A DNA stretch of 64,000 bases, taken from Flagellimonas pacifica. Its GTDB lineage: Bacteria > Bacteroidota > Bacteroidia > Flavobacteriales > Flavobacteriaceae. Made by a program: the position numbers and the translations under genes. The DNA is taken from the NCBI RefSeq assembly GCF_900215465.1, contig NZ_OBEH01000007.1, forward strand, positions 1-64,000, read 5' to 3'. This document shows positions 27,727-37,380 of the stretch, piece after piece. Position 1 is the first letter of the stretch. Every line of letters starts with the position of its first letter. The notes beneath the pieces are model-generated. The model searched no databases. It was not told the origin of the DNA and was given only the letters and a program-made list of their open reading frames with translations.

Positions 27727-29274
27727 ATGAAAACTATAAAAATCAAAATTATTCCAGTGCTGGCCATTCTATCTATGATAGTTGTTGCCTGTAACGATGA
27801 CTTTTTGGAGAAAATTAATCCAAACGAAATTACTACGGATACGTTTTATCAAACTGAAGAAGATGCCATATTAGCGGTTAACTCTGTTTATGCCGTATTA
27901 CAACACTACGATTTATTTAAGCAAGGATATTGGTTTATATACAATGGTATGACCGATGATGTTGGATGGGCAGGTTGGGATGGAGAACTATCTAATGTAA
28001 TGTTTAACTTCAGTCACTCGCCTATTTTGGCAAGAAGCAATTCTATATGGGACGCATTGTATAAAGGTATTTTCCGAGCTAATTTGGTTATCAACAATGT
28101 TGAGAAAATGGAAGATTTCGACTTAAAACAGCGAATTTTGGGAGAAGCCCATTTTTTAAGAGGTTGGTATTATTTAGAATTAGCAGATTCTTGGGGTGGT
28201 GTACCAATCATATTGGATGAAATACAGGTAAGCAATGAATATAACTTCCCTAAATCGACCCGTCAACAAGTTTATGACCAAGTAGAAGCAGATTTTAAAT
28301 TTGCCGAAACCAATTTACCTTTGAAGTCAGCTTACGGTGGCAGCGATGTCGGTCGCGCTACCTCGGGTGCAGCAAGTGCTTATTTAGGAAGATCTTACCT
28401 GTATCAAAAAAAATGGGGAGAGGCAATCATGCAATTTGAAAAAGTGATAGCTTCAGGAGAATACCAATTAACAGATAATTATGCGGATAATTTTTCGGCC
28501 GCTACAGAAAACAATAGTGAATCTCTTTTTGAAGTCCAGTTTTCAGGTGATGGTACTGCTTTATGGAGCGACGATGCCACAGAAAGTGCAGAACATAACT
28601 TTATACCCGTTCAATATTTTCGTTGGGCAGAGACTGGACCAATGTTCAATTTTTTAAGAAATGCATTATTTGGTCCTCCTTGGGCTGGTAGAGGACCTAG
28701 ACGGGCGGCTACATTTGGCTCTAGGTGGGATGATGGGAATTACAACAGAATCATCAAATTTGTTGAATTTAACACTAATGATTTTAGAAAATCCGATGTT
28801 AACTTAAGAGACATGAGATATTCCGATGTATTGTTAATGTATGCAGAAGCATTAAACGAAAATGGACAAACACCAGAAGCCATTACTCAAGTTGATATTG
28901 TGATAGATCGGGTTCGGCAGGAGTCAGGATTAGCCAATCCATCGGATTGGACAGATATTACCGAACTAAAAACTGTAGAACAATTAACCCAAGGAGACCA
29001 CTCTGGTTGGCCTCTTTATCTAACAGGAACAGATCAGGAAGGTATTAGAAACGTTATCAAACATCAACGCAGAATAGAATTTATGTATGAATTTAAAAGA
29101 TTGAAAGATCTTATTAGATGGGGTGATGCAGAAGATGCCCTTGTTAGGGAAGATGATGAAGGGAATGAAATTCAATTATTTCAAGTTGGCAAACATGAAT
29201 TATTCCCAATACCCGATGTTGAAATTAGTGGTAATGCGGGCTTGACTCCAGCTGACCAAAATCCTGGGTACTAA
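27727..29274 (+). CDS. SusD-family glycan-binding lipoprotein of the galactan PUL
   Basis: 515 residues. Lipoprotein signal MKTIKIKIIPVLAILSMIVVAC with acylation at Cys 22, then the typical DDFLEKINPNEIT. SusD core features: a TPR-like N-terminal part (EAHFLRGWYYLELADSWGGV) and the conserved C-terminal RRIEFMYEFKRLKDLIRWG. It forms the lid of the SusC channel. Followed by a strong terminator-like hairpin before the FG-GAP gene. Confidence 0.96.
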   Translation: MKTIKIKIIPVLAILSMIVVACNDDFLEKINPNEITTDTFYQTEEDAILAVNSVYAVLQHYDLFKQGYWFIYNGMTDDVGWAGWDGELSNVMFNFSHSPILARSNSIWDALYKGIFRANLVINNVEKMEDFDLKQRILGEAHFLRGWYYLELADSWGGVPIILDEIQVSNEYNFPKSTRQQVYDQVEADFKFAETNLPLKSAYGGSDVGRATSGAASAYLGRSYLYQKKWGEAIMQFEKVIASGEYQLTDNYADNFSAATENNSESLFEVQFSGDGTALWSDDATESAEHNFIPVQYFRWAETGPMFNFLRNALFGPPWAGRGPRRAATFGSRWDDGNYNRIIKFVEFNTNDFRKSDVNLRDMRYSDVLLMYAEALNENGQTPEAITQVDIVIDRVRQESGLANPSDWTDITELKTVEQLTQGDHSGWPLYLTGTDQEGIRNVIKHQRRIEFMYEFKRLKDLIRWGDAEDALVREDDEGNEIQLFQVGKHELFPIPDVEISGNAGLTPADQNPGY

Positions 29275-29314
29275 CAATACATAATCATCCAAATTTTGTT
29301 TAGTTAGTTTTTCG

Positions 29315-29346
29315 GCCTTTACTTGAATTAGAGTAAAGGCTTTTTC
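29315..29346 (+). terminator. Terminator or attenuator between susD and the FG-GAP gene
   Basis: gcctttact (29315-29323) pairs perfectly with agtaaaggc (29332-29340) and is followed by tttttct. It lies 41 bp after the susD stop and just before the next gene on the same strand, so it would end most transcripts and let some read through, lowering expression of the third gene. Confidence 0.75.
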
Positions 29347-29360
29347 TAATTTAATATTTT

Positions 29361-32300
29361 ATGGAAAAATACGGCTTACCAATTTTATTGTTTTTGCTAA
29401 TCTTATTTTCTTGCACAGATAGCAAAAGAAAATCAACACCCACTACATTATTTAGCAACATTGAAAACTCCCATTCCAATATTTTATTTAATAATGCTTT
29501 AAATGAAACCAAGTCTTTCAACTATTTTGAGTACCCCTACTTCTATATGGGTGGAGGAGTTGCCATCGGTGATATTAATAATGATGGATTACAAGATGTA
29601 TTTTTTACAGGAAATCAGACAAAAAATGCTTTATATCTTAATATGGGGAATCTTGTTTTCCAGGATATTTCTTTGCGATCCAATACCCAAGGTGGCAATC
29701 AATGGTACACAGGGGTCACCTTTTGTGATGTGAACAATGATGGTTATCTAGACATTTATGCTTGTGTTTCAGGAAAAAACGCTGAGAAAAAAAATGAACT
29801 ATACATTAATAATAAGGATTTAACATTCACCGAAAAAGCTGCTTTTTATGGAATTGCCGATAATGGTTCGTCCATTCAATCCGTATTCTTCGATTATGAT
29901 AATGATAATGACTTGGATCTATATGTTATCAATTACCCGTTTACTCCGTTTAGCAGTAGTTTAGAGTATTATGATGAAAAAATACATAACCCTACTTTGG
30001 AAGATTCGGACAGATTTTATGAAAATACCGGAAATGGAACATTTGTCGATATCACTGAAAAATCAGGTGTTATAAATTTTGGCTTGTCGTTAGGGGTAAT
30101 TTCAGCTGATTTCAACAATGATGGCTTTCAAGATTTATATATATCCAATGATTTTGCAACTCCCGACATTTTATATATCAATAATGGCAATGGTACATTT
30201 AGCAATATCATAAAAAAATCTACCGGGCATACATCATTCTACGGCATGGGCGTTGATGCGTCTGACTTTAATAATGATGGCTTATTGGATTTTATTCAAT
30301 TGGATATGAATCCCGAGGACAACAAAAGGTCCAAAGAAAACATGGCAAGTATGAACCCTAAAAGGTTTCAAAGAATTACGGATTTAGGATTTCATTACCA
30401 ATATATGCACAATACGTTGCAACTTAACCAAGGTAATTTGGACAGTGGCTCACCTTTTTTTAGTAATATTTCTAGAATAGCAGGTGTTTCCTCTACCGAC
30501 TGGAGTTGGTCTTCGCTATTTGCAGATTTTGATAATGACGGCTGGAAAGATCTATATATTACAAACGGTTCTAGGAAAGATATCAATAACAAAGACTTCT
30601 TTAATAAGTTAAAAGCACGTACCATGTTCAAAAAGGACAAAAATTATTTTGAACAAAGTTGGGACATGCCTTCAGAAAAACTTGAAAATTATATTTATAA
30701 AAACAATACAGATCATACCTTCAACAAGAGTAACGAAGATTGGGGCATTGGGTTTAAAGGTTTTTCCAACGGCGCTTCTTATGCTGATTTAGATAATGAC
30801 GGTGATTTAGAGCTTGTCATTAATAATATTGACTCTACTGCTGTAATCTATAAAAACAACGCTACAGAACTTGCTTCTGGAACCTATTTAAGGTTTAAGT
30901 TCAAGGGGGCAAAAAAAAACCCGCTGGGCTTAGGAGCTAAGGTTTTAATAGCTCATAAAACCCAAAAACAATATCAGGAATTAACCCTAACGCGCGGTTT
31001 TCAGTCTTCTGTCGAGCCCATACTACATTTTGGAACCAATCAGCTTGAATTCATTGAAAATGCCACAATTACCTGGCCGGATGGTGCTACGCAAACCCTT
31101 AAAAATATTGAAACGAATCAAGTAATTACTATAGACCATAAAAAAGCATCCCTAAAGAAAACGATAGAAAACACTTCAACACATAAACTGTTTAAAGATG
31201 TTACAGACAGTTTGCACATAAATTTTACACATCGAGAGAACGAGTATGATGATTTTGATAGGCAACTTCTTCTACCCCACAAGTACTCTAATTTTGGACC
31301 CGCCTTGGCTGTTGGAGATGTTAATGGTGACCGATTAGATGATTATTATGTAGGAGGTGCGGCTGAACAAGCCGGAGAATTGCATATCCAACAGGAAGAT
31401 GGAAGTTTCAAAAGAAGCACCTCGCTTGTATGGGAAAAAGATGGAAGATTTGAAGATGTAGCGGCCTTATTTTTTGATGCCGATGGTGACGGGGATAAGG
31501 ATTTATATATCGCAAGTGGTGGTTATGAATTTAAGGATGGAACCGAACAATTACAGGATAGACTATATAAAAATGATGGTAACGGAAACTTTTCCAGATT
31601 AAAAATGGCCATACCGGACATACGGATAAATAGTTCCTGTATTGCTTCAGGAGATTATGATAATGATGGTGATTTAGATCTGTTTGTTGGTGGTCGCATA
31701 ATCTCTGGAAAATACCCCTACCCTGCAAAAAGCACAATTTTGGAAAACAAAAGCACTTTAAACGCCACCTTATTTGAAGATGTCACAAAACACATATGTC
31801 CACAACTAGACTCCCTGGGTCTTGTTACTTCTGCCATTTGGAATGATTTTGATAATGATAAGAAATTGGATTTAGTGGTTGCGGGTGAATGGATGCCTAT
31901 TACTATTTTTAAAAATGAAGGAAGTCAATTTTTGAATCACACAACACATTCGGGTCTGGAAAAACTAACAGGGTGGTGGTACAGCGTTGCAGCTGGAGAT
32001 TTTGATAATGATGGTGATGATGATTATTTAGTTGGAAACCTTGGTTTAAATTATAAATACCAAGCCAGTGAACAAGGGCCATTTGAAGTATATGCCAAAG
32101 ATTTTGACAGTAACGGTTCAATAGATATTGTTTTAGGCTATTACAATGAAGGAATGCAATATCCAGTTAGAGGAAAGCAATGTTCTACACAGCAAATACC
32201 CCGATTGGAATTTCAATTTCCAAATTATAAATCTTTTGCTTCAGCATCCCTAATAGATGTCTATGGGGTGGAAAATTTACAAGCCGCTCTACATTACAAA

Positions 32301-32681
32301 GCAACAACATTTGCCAGTGGTTACATTGAAAATATAAGCGGAGGACGATTTAAATTTCATAAACTTCCCAACTTAGCTCAATTCTCGTCAATAAACAGCA
32401 TTATTATTGATGATATGGATAAAGATGGTCACCTTGATGCCCTTGTTGCAGGTAACCTATATGCTTCAGAAGTTGAAACTCCACGAAATGATGCCGGAAC
32501 AGGGTTGTTCCTAAAAGGCGATGGAAATGGTCATTTTGAGGAGATTCCCTTTACGGAAAGTGGCTTTTTGACCAGATCTGACACAAAACAAATAAAGCTA
32601 CTTCAATCAAAAAACGGGAAAATTATCTTAGCAGCTGAGAACAATAGCAAATTGAAAGCCTTCCAGGTTGCGCAGCATTAA
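29361..32681 (+). CDS. FG-GAP/VCBS-repeat lipoprotein with UnbV-like domain
   Basis: 1106 residues with lipobox LLILFSC. About fourteen calcium-loop type motifs of the form DxNxDG or DxDxDG are spread over the protein (for example DINNDGLQD, DVNNDGYLD, DYDNDNDLD, DADGDGDKD, DFDNDGDDD, DMDKDGHLD). They build two beta-propeller-like blocks separated by an ASPIC/UnbV-type segment (LGAKVLIAH, LTLTRGFQSSVEPILHFG, ATITWPDGATQTL). Such proteins often accompany SusCD pairs in marine Flavobacteriia; their role is unproven, and a surface glycan-binding function is suspected. Third gene of the SusCD cluster. Confidence 0.88.
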   Translation: MEKYGLPILLFLLILFSCTDSKRKSTPTTLFSNIENSHSNILFNNALNETKSFNYFEYPYFYMGGGVAIGDINNDGLQDVFFTGNQTKNALYLNMGNLVFQDISLRSNTQGGNQWYTGVTFCDVNNDGYLDIYACVSGKNAEKKNELYINNKDLTFTEKAAFYGIADNGSSIQSVFFDYDNDNDLDLYVINYPFTPFSSSLEYYDEKIHNPTLEDSDRFYENTGNGTFVDITEKSGVINFGLSLGVISADFNNDGFQDLYISNDFATPDILYINNGNGTFSNIIKKSTGHTSFYGMGVDASDFNNDGLLDFIQLDMNPEDNKRSKENMASMNPKRFQRITDLGFHYQYMHNTLQLNQGNLDSGSPFFSNISRIAGVSSTDWSWSSLFADFDNDGWKDLYITNGSRKDINNKDFFNKLKARTMFKKDKNYFEQSWDMPSEKLENYIYKNNTDHTFNKSNEDWGIGFKGFSNGASYADLDNDGDLELVINNIDSTAVIYKNNATELASGTYLRFKFKGAKKNPLGLGAKVLIAHKTQKQYQELTLTRGFQSSVEPILHFGTNQLEFIENATITWPDGATQTLKNIETNQVITIDHKKASLKKTIENTSTHKLFKDVTDSLHINFTHRENEYDDFDRQLLLPHKYSNFGPALAVGDVNGDRLDDYYVGGAAEQAGELHIQQEDGSFKRSTSLVWEKDGRFEDVAALFFDADGDGDKDLYIASGGYEFKDGTEQLQDRLYKNDGNGNFSRLKMAIPDIRINSSCIASGDYDNDGDLDLFVGGRIISGKYPYPAKSTILENKSTLNATLFEDVTKHICPQLDSLGLVTSAIWNDFDNDKKLDLVVAGEWMPITIFKNEGSQFLNHTTHSGLEKLTGWWYSVAAGDFDNDGDDDYLVGNLGLNYKYQASEQGPFEVYAKDFDSNGSIDIVLGYYNEGMQYPVRGKQCSTQQIPRLEFQFPNYKSFASASLIDVYGVENLQAALHYKATTFASGYIENISGGRFKFHKLPNLAQFSSINSIIIDDMDKDGHLDALVAGNLYASEVETPRNDAGTGLFLKGDGNGHFEEIPFTESGFLTRSDTKQIKLLQSKNGKIILAAENNSKLKAFQVAQH

Positions 32682-32727
32682 TATGGCACCGACGCGTTTC
32701 TAGTCATTGAAGCCGTATGGTCTTATT

Positions 32728-32773
32728 TTTTCCTACAGCCTAAAAATTTGTGAATCTTTAGGCTGTAGGAAAA
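32728..32773. terminator. Bidirectional terminator between convergent genes
   Basis: A 17-bp perfect inverted repeat (32728-32744 with 32757-32773, core cctacagcc/ggctgtagg), 12-nt loop, flanked by T-rich sequence on one side and A-rich on the other. It separates the FG-GAP gene from the convergent glycoside-hydrolase gene and should stop transcription from both sides. Confidence 0.85.
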
Positions 32774-32848
32774 GGAATATTGATTATCAACATGATTAAT
32801 TTACAAGCAACCTATAGCTTAAACTGATGACAAACAATACAAACCAAA

Positions 32849-35209
32849 CTAAAGCGGTTTGTAGAATTCGAAAGTATCCTTTTCCGGATATACGACCAGC
32901 AATGATTTAGCCGAAATCTCTTTACCTTCATAATCAAAAGTAGTTGGTCCAAAATTAGCAATTATCTGAATTTTATTGTCCCCAAACACTGTTTTCTGTA
33001 TGAGGCGGTCCTCAGTCAACCAATCGAAACTTGTCATTTCCATTTTAACTGCTTGCTCATGTAATTTAGAAAACACTTTCACATGATCGGTGATCACTTT
33101 CTTATGCTGCTTCCAATTAGGAATATCCAATTGATAGAGCGGCGGCACATTATATAAGACCTCCTTAAGTTCCTGATTTTGGATTTCCGGAATAACTTTT
33201 AAAGTTCCCCATTCCCAATGATGGGATGTTATAACCGAATTATTATACACCAACTGGAATAAAGGTATATTGAACCTGTTATCAAAATAAACATAGGTGT
33301 GCTTATCCTTCATTGGGACTTGCTTTGCATAACGCTCTGGCACACCACCTGTTCTGGAAAAATAATTTCCAACGAAATACTCTGATTCTTTGTTCTGCCT
33401 TAAATCGGGATCTTCCCAAGCCACCGGTGGTGTAGTCATCCCATGGGCATAAGCAATAACTGGGGCGCTGTAGTCATTACCATCTTCGGAACCAATGACC
33501 AAGTCATGATTATCTCTTATCCAAGCCATTCGCTCCAAGCGTGCATTCATATCCTGACTTTGATTGGACATTCGTCCAGGAGTATAATCATCATAGAAAT
33601 ATCCGGTCGCATCACAATCTATAAACCATGAATTAAAATTAACATCTTGTCCCATAATTCTGTTTACGCGATTTTTTACTGTCGGCATAGACAAGGTTGG
33701 ATTAAGCAATCTCCCCCTTTGGAGGAATCCGGCTATTTTTGATCCATCCACCTCCGTTATTGTGGCATTTTCATATAAAGTGGTGTCTACAAATTTGGCG
33801 GTAATCCATCTTTCTTTACCTGGTTCGTGTATACTGTGATAAGAATCGTAAGGTGCAATAAGGTATCCAAGTGCATTGGATTTTGCCACAAAATCTGGAT
33901 GGATTTCCCCAGGCAACCAGCTATCCAAACCAATCCAAGCCTTATTGATACCAGTATTTTGAAATTCATTTAATAAATATTCAGATACACCGTTACCCCA
34001 TTGGGAAACCGGATCTAAAAAATTGGAATAAGCTGCACTCAAAGCTGCCTTGTTCAATTGAAAGATTTCGGAATCGTCCAGGTTACCCACCCCTTTCTTG
34101 ATCAAAGACTGGCCTTTTGCACTCAAGGGAACATTGCCCCAATTATTTTCATCATAAAAATCATGCCTCAATAGCACTTCATTCCATGCATTGATCCAAA
34201 GTAACTTGTGATATTTATAAACATATTCATCATTCTTTAATTCGTCCAGTACGTCCCGAAATTCTTTCCCTGTCTCAGCTTCGGAAGCACCAAATAGCTC
34301 GAAAATATGTTTGGTTGGATTCATCTTTGGACTGGCAAGCTCCTTAAGAAAAAATGCTTTAAGCTTTCTCCAGTTTTTTACATTTTGTTGAATAAGAAAT
34401 TCATCACCCCAAACATAAATATGTGGAGCGCCATACAATTTCCTGATATCCGAATTCTTTTCAGCCTTTTCCTCCAAAGTTACTATACTGCCCGTTTCTT
34501 CTACATATGCCTGATACGTTTTAGCAATTGCCGTAGGATTATTATCCGCTAGATAAATTCTATATCCATAATTCTTGTCCGATACCGTACTGGGAAAATG
34601 ATGATTGAATTTTAATGACAGACTTCCTTTGGTTTCGTTAAAGACGAGCTCATTGTTGAAAATATTTTTAATAATATACACCGTTGCGTATTTACCCTGA
34701 TTAACCCCAAACATTTGCATAGACAAGTCTCGAGTACCTATTAAGTTTCCATGCCCTGTCATAAATGAAATCCACTGGGGATCATCGGCCGGTATATATT
34801 TTCCCTGTTCGATTGGAATTGTAAATGCTTCATGCTCTCCCCTGTCTATCACAGGCCATTCAAAGTTACCCGTCTCGGATGAAGCAATATGTACATCCAG
34901 ATAATCATCATATATTGCGAGGTTAATAGATAAGCTTTTGGAAGGAACTTCCCAATTGATAGATTTCTCATTGGCTTCTAAATTTTCCACCTCCATCTTT
35001 TCCTCACTATATGAAAGATAGCGCTCGAAAGTATCCCCCTTTTCAATCTTCACCGTAAATGTTTCAGGATCAACCTGTATCCGGAAGTTCTCATTGAATA
35101 AAGAAAGGTCGTTATTGGATTGTGTATTTTTGTTTGGTTGACCGCAAGAAATTATCAAAATTGAGCACAGCCATGGAATTAAGAAGAACGATTTTAAATG
35201 AAATAGCAT
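32849..35209 (-). CDS. GH101/GH129-like glycoside hydrolase lipoprotein
   Basis: 786 residues. Lipoprotein signal (MLFHLKSFFLIPWLCSILII, acylation at Cys 22). The N-terminal beta-sandwich is followed from about residue 260 by a TIM-barrel-like domain. Candidate catalytic residues are D531 or D533 in WFIDCDATGYFYDDY, at the end of a beta strand, and E575 in VIGSEDGNDY; this spacing and local sequence resemble GH101/GH129-type retaining enzymes. GH129 members in carrageenan-degrading bacteria act as 3,6-anhydro-D-galactosidases and others as alpha-N-acetylgalactosaminidases, so an exo-acting enzyme on a modified galactose is plausible here. Family assignment is by pattern recognition and remains moderate. 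It ends an operon with an SDR, an enolase-superfamily enzyme and a transporter. Confidence 0.6.
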   Translation of the reverse strand: MLFHLKSFFLIPWLCSILIISCGQPNKNTQSNNDLSLFNENFRIQVDPETFTVKIEKGDTFERYLSYSEEKMEVENLEANEKSINWEVPSKSLSINLAIYDDYLDVHIASSETGNFEWPVIDRGEHEAFTIPIEQGKYIPADDPQWISFMTGHGNLIGTRDLSMQMFGVNQGKYATVYIIKNIFNNELVFNETKGSLSLKFNHHFPSTVSDKNYGYRIYLADNNPTAIAKTYQAYVEETGSIVTLEEKAEKNSDIRKLYGAPHIYVWGDEFLIQQNVKNWRKLKAFFLKELASPKMNPTKHIFELFGASEAETGKEFRDVLDELKNDEYVYKYHKLLWINAWNEVLLRHDFYDENNWGNVPLSAKGQSLIKKGVGNLDDSEIFQLNKAALSAAYSNFLDPVSQWGNGVSEYLLNEFQNTGINKAWIGLDSWLPGEIHPDFVAKSNALGYLIAPYDSYHSIHEPGKERWITAKFVDTTLYENATITEVDGSKIAGFLQRGRLLNPTLSMPTVKNRVNRIMGQDVNFNSWFIDCDATGYFYDDYTPGRMSNQSQDMNARLERMAWIRDNHDLVIGSEDGNDYSAPVIAYAHGMTTPPVAWEDPDLRQNKESEYFVGNYFSRTGGVPERYAKQVPMKDKHTYVYFDNRFNIPLFQLVYNNSVITSHHWEWGTLKVIPEIQNQELKEVLYNVPPLYQLDIPNWKQHKKVITDHVKVFSKLHEQAVKMEMTSFDWLTEDRLIQKTVFGDNKIQIIANFGPTTFDYEGKEISAKSLLVVYPEKDTFEFYKPL

Positions 35210-35356
35210 ATTATATAGATTTAAGGTTATTTTTCGAGCAAATCTATGCTAATCCAGAAGCAACTTGCCACCACAATATTTTCATTATTTGATACTTTAT
35301 TATCTATTTTCACTCCATAAATCAATATTAAGTCAATATAGTAATACTAATTTTCG

Positions 35357-36106
35357 TTAAAAAGTTATTGTCAAACCACCATCTACCACCAAAGTATGAC
35401 CAGTAATATATGTATTATCTTCTCCGCATAAAAAAAGAACAGCTTTTGCTATTTCTTCTGGTTGCCCAACTCTTGCAAGCGGAATTTTTCGTTGCCTAAT
35501 GTACCATTCCTGAAAATCATTTGTTTCAAATTCATCAACACCATCTATTATAGCCATAGGTGTTTGTATGCACCCAGGAGCTATAGCATTCACCAAAATA
35601 TTATGTTCGGCCAAATCTACGGCCAGTGTACGTGTCCAAGCACCCACACCACCTTTACTAGCGACATAGGCACCAACCGTAGGTTGGCTGGCAATCGCCT
35701 GAATCGATGATATATTAACAATGCGTCCTCCTCCATTTTCGATCATACATGGTGTGACCAATTTTGCCATCATATAATAACTTTCAAGGTTTACCGCCAT
35801 CGTTTTACGCCATTCTTCAATCGTACTATCCAAGTGTCTGGTATAATAACTGAACCCAACATTATTTACAAGAATATCAATCCCTCCTTGAACGTCAAAA
35901 ATATCTTCTACATGATTTGCCAAGGTCATATGATCGGTCAAGTCCACCACGCAAGAAAAGATGTTTTCTATTGTGGACAACCCTTCAGCATCCCGGTCAA
36001 ATCCAAACACAGTGGCTCCCTGTTGAATAAAATAAACGGCCGTGGCACGACCGATACCGGATGCGGCACCTGTGACCAATACTACTTTCTTTTTAAATGA
36101 ATTCAT
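35357..36106 (-). CDS. SDR-family oxidoreductase
   Basis: 249 residues with a full SDR set: [25 protein letters not shown] and AYVASKGG (Tyr-x3-Lys), then [12 protein letters not shown] and a typical VVDGGLT end. It is placed directly after the enolase-superfamily gene, so a role in oxidation of the sugar, or of the keto-deoxy intermediate made by that enzyme, is likely. Substrate not determined. Confidence 0.87.
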   Translation of the reverse strand: MNSFKKKVVLVTGAASGIGRATAVYFIQQGATVFGFDRDAEGLSTIENIFSCVVDLTDHMTLANHVEDIFDVQGGIDILVNNVGFSYYTRHLDSTIEEWRKTMAVNLESYYMMAKLVTPCMIENGGGRIVNISSIQAIASQPTVGAYVASKGGVGAWTRTLAVDLAEHNILVNAIAPGCIQTPMAIIDGVDEFETNDFQEWYIRQRKIPLARVGQPEEIAKAVLFLCGEDNTYITGHTLVVDGGLTITF

Positions 36107-36200
36107 TTATTCTTTTCACTTTTCTTGACTCTCCATAAGGTGGCTTATACTTTGCAGAACTGTTTCATGATTGCCCGCCTTATCCCGCTTATCAGGTTTA

Positions 36201-37370
36201 TCACAGTTCCAGTTTAAACTCTTTTATTAATTCATCTGGCACATCAAATCCAATTCCAGGTATTTCTGGCAATTTGATCACACCATCAACCACAGGAAAT
36301 CCTAGTTTCTGGATTTCACTTCGTAATGGGGCATTATAAATTTCTGCAGGAGCATATTCGATATAAGGAGAAATTTGAGAATAGGCGGCCAGATGTACAG
36401 CGGCACATCCATTAATTTGAGTGGACCAGTTTCCCGGAATAACAGAAGCACCTTTATCTTTTGCATTATCCACTATCCTTTTAGCTTCAGTTATGCCTCC
36501 TACGGTATTGATATATGGTTGCACAACAGAAACACCGCCATATTCGATCATGTGCAGACATTCAAATCGTGTAACAGCATGCTCTCCCATCGCTATTGGT
36601 ATGGTAGTTTTTTTAGCAAGTTCAGCATATGGTAGATATGAATCAACTGGAAAAGGTGTTTCAAAAAAATAAATATTGAGTTCTTCAAGTGCCTGACAAG
36701 CTTTAAAAGCGGAAGCTACATCGTTAAATCTATAACCTACATCAACAGACAACATCATATCCGCACCAATAGCTTCTCGCACTTTAGTAACCAATTCTAT
36801 AATACGAGCTGAGGTTGACATTAGTGGTTCCACTTTGATCGCCCGATATCCGAGTTCTTTTAATACAAGGCAATTTTCAATTTGTGTTTCAATCATTCTT
36901 TTATTATCCCATTCGCTTGAGATAACTGTGCAATAAGGCGTTACTTCAATACTGGGAGAAGATTCCGGAGTTTGGTAATAACAACGATGGGCACCGCCTA
37001 AAAGTTTATAAACGGGTTGATTCAAGTATTTTCCATAAATATCCCAAATGGCAATATCAATAGCCCCTAAGCACATGATTGCCCAACCTCGCCGATTGAA
37101 ATGCATCATGCTATCGTACATTTTTTGCCAAATAAATTCAGGATGGACTATTTCCTGACCAATAATAACTTTTCCAAAAAAAGATTGATCTCCATTCATC
37201 GTTGCAATGGCGACACCCGGAGGGACTCTAAAGGATTCAGCGAAACCACAAATTCCTACATCTGTTTCCACACGTACAATAGCCAAAGATTCTATGGGTT
37301 CTCTCTTTGGGTCTACATGGTCGACATCACCAACTATATGAACTTTGATGTCTGTAATTTTCATCGCCAT
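36201..37370 (-). CDS. Enolase-superfamily enzyme with altered general-base position
   Basis: 389 residues. Conserved positions: K179 (AIKVEP), metal ligands D210 (SVDVGY), E237 (FETPFP) and E263 (AMGEHA). At the end of the seventh strand, where relatives carry a catalytic His (PHxW), this protein has IPGNWST, so Asn 314 replaces it. The reaction may therefore differ from ordinary aldonate dehydration: cycloisomerisation or epimerisation of a sugar acid, as in anhydrogalactonate cycloisomerases of this superfamily, is possible but unproven. It lies between a transporter and an SDR, each about 10-95 bp away. Confidence 0.8.
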   Translation of the reverse strand: MAMKITDIKVHIVGDVDHVDPKREPIESLAIVRVETDVGICGFAESFRVPPGVAIATMNGDQSFFGKVIIGQEIVHPEFIWQKMYDSMMHFNRRGWAIMCLGAIDIAIWDIYGKYLNQPVYKLLGGAHRCYYQTPESSPSIEVTPYCTVISSEWDNKRMIETQIENCLVLKELGYRAIKVEPLMSTSARIIELVTKVREAIGADMMLSVDVGYRFNDVASAFKACQALEELNIYFFETPFPVDSYLPYAELAKKTTIPIAMGEHAVTRFECLHMIEYGGVSVVQPYINTVGGITEAKRIVDNAKDKGASVIPGNWSTQINGCAAVHLAAYSQISPYIEYAPAEIYNAPLRSEIQKLGFPVVDGVIKLPEIPGIGFDVPDELIKEFKLEL

Positions 37371-37380
37371 ACAATTTCAT

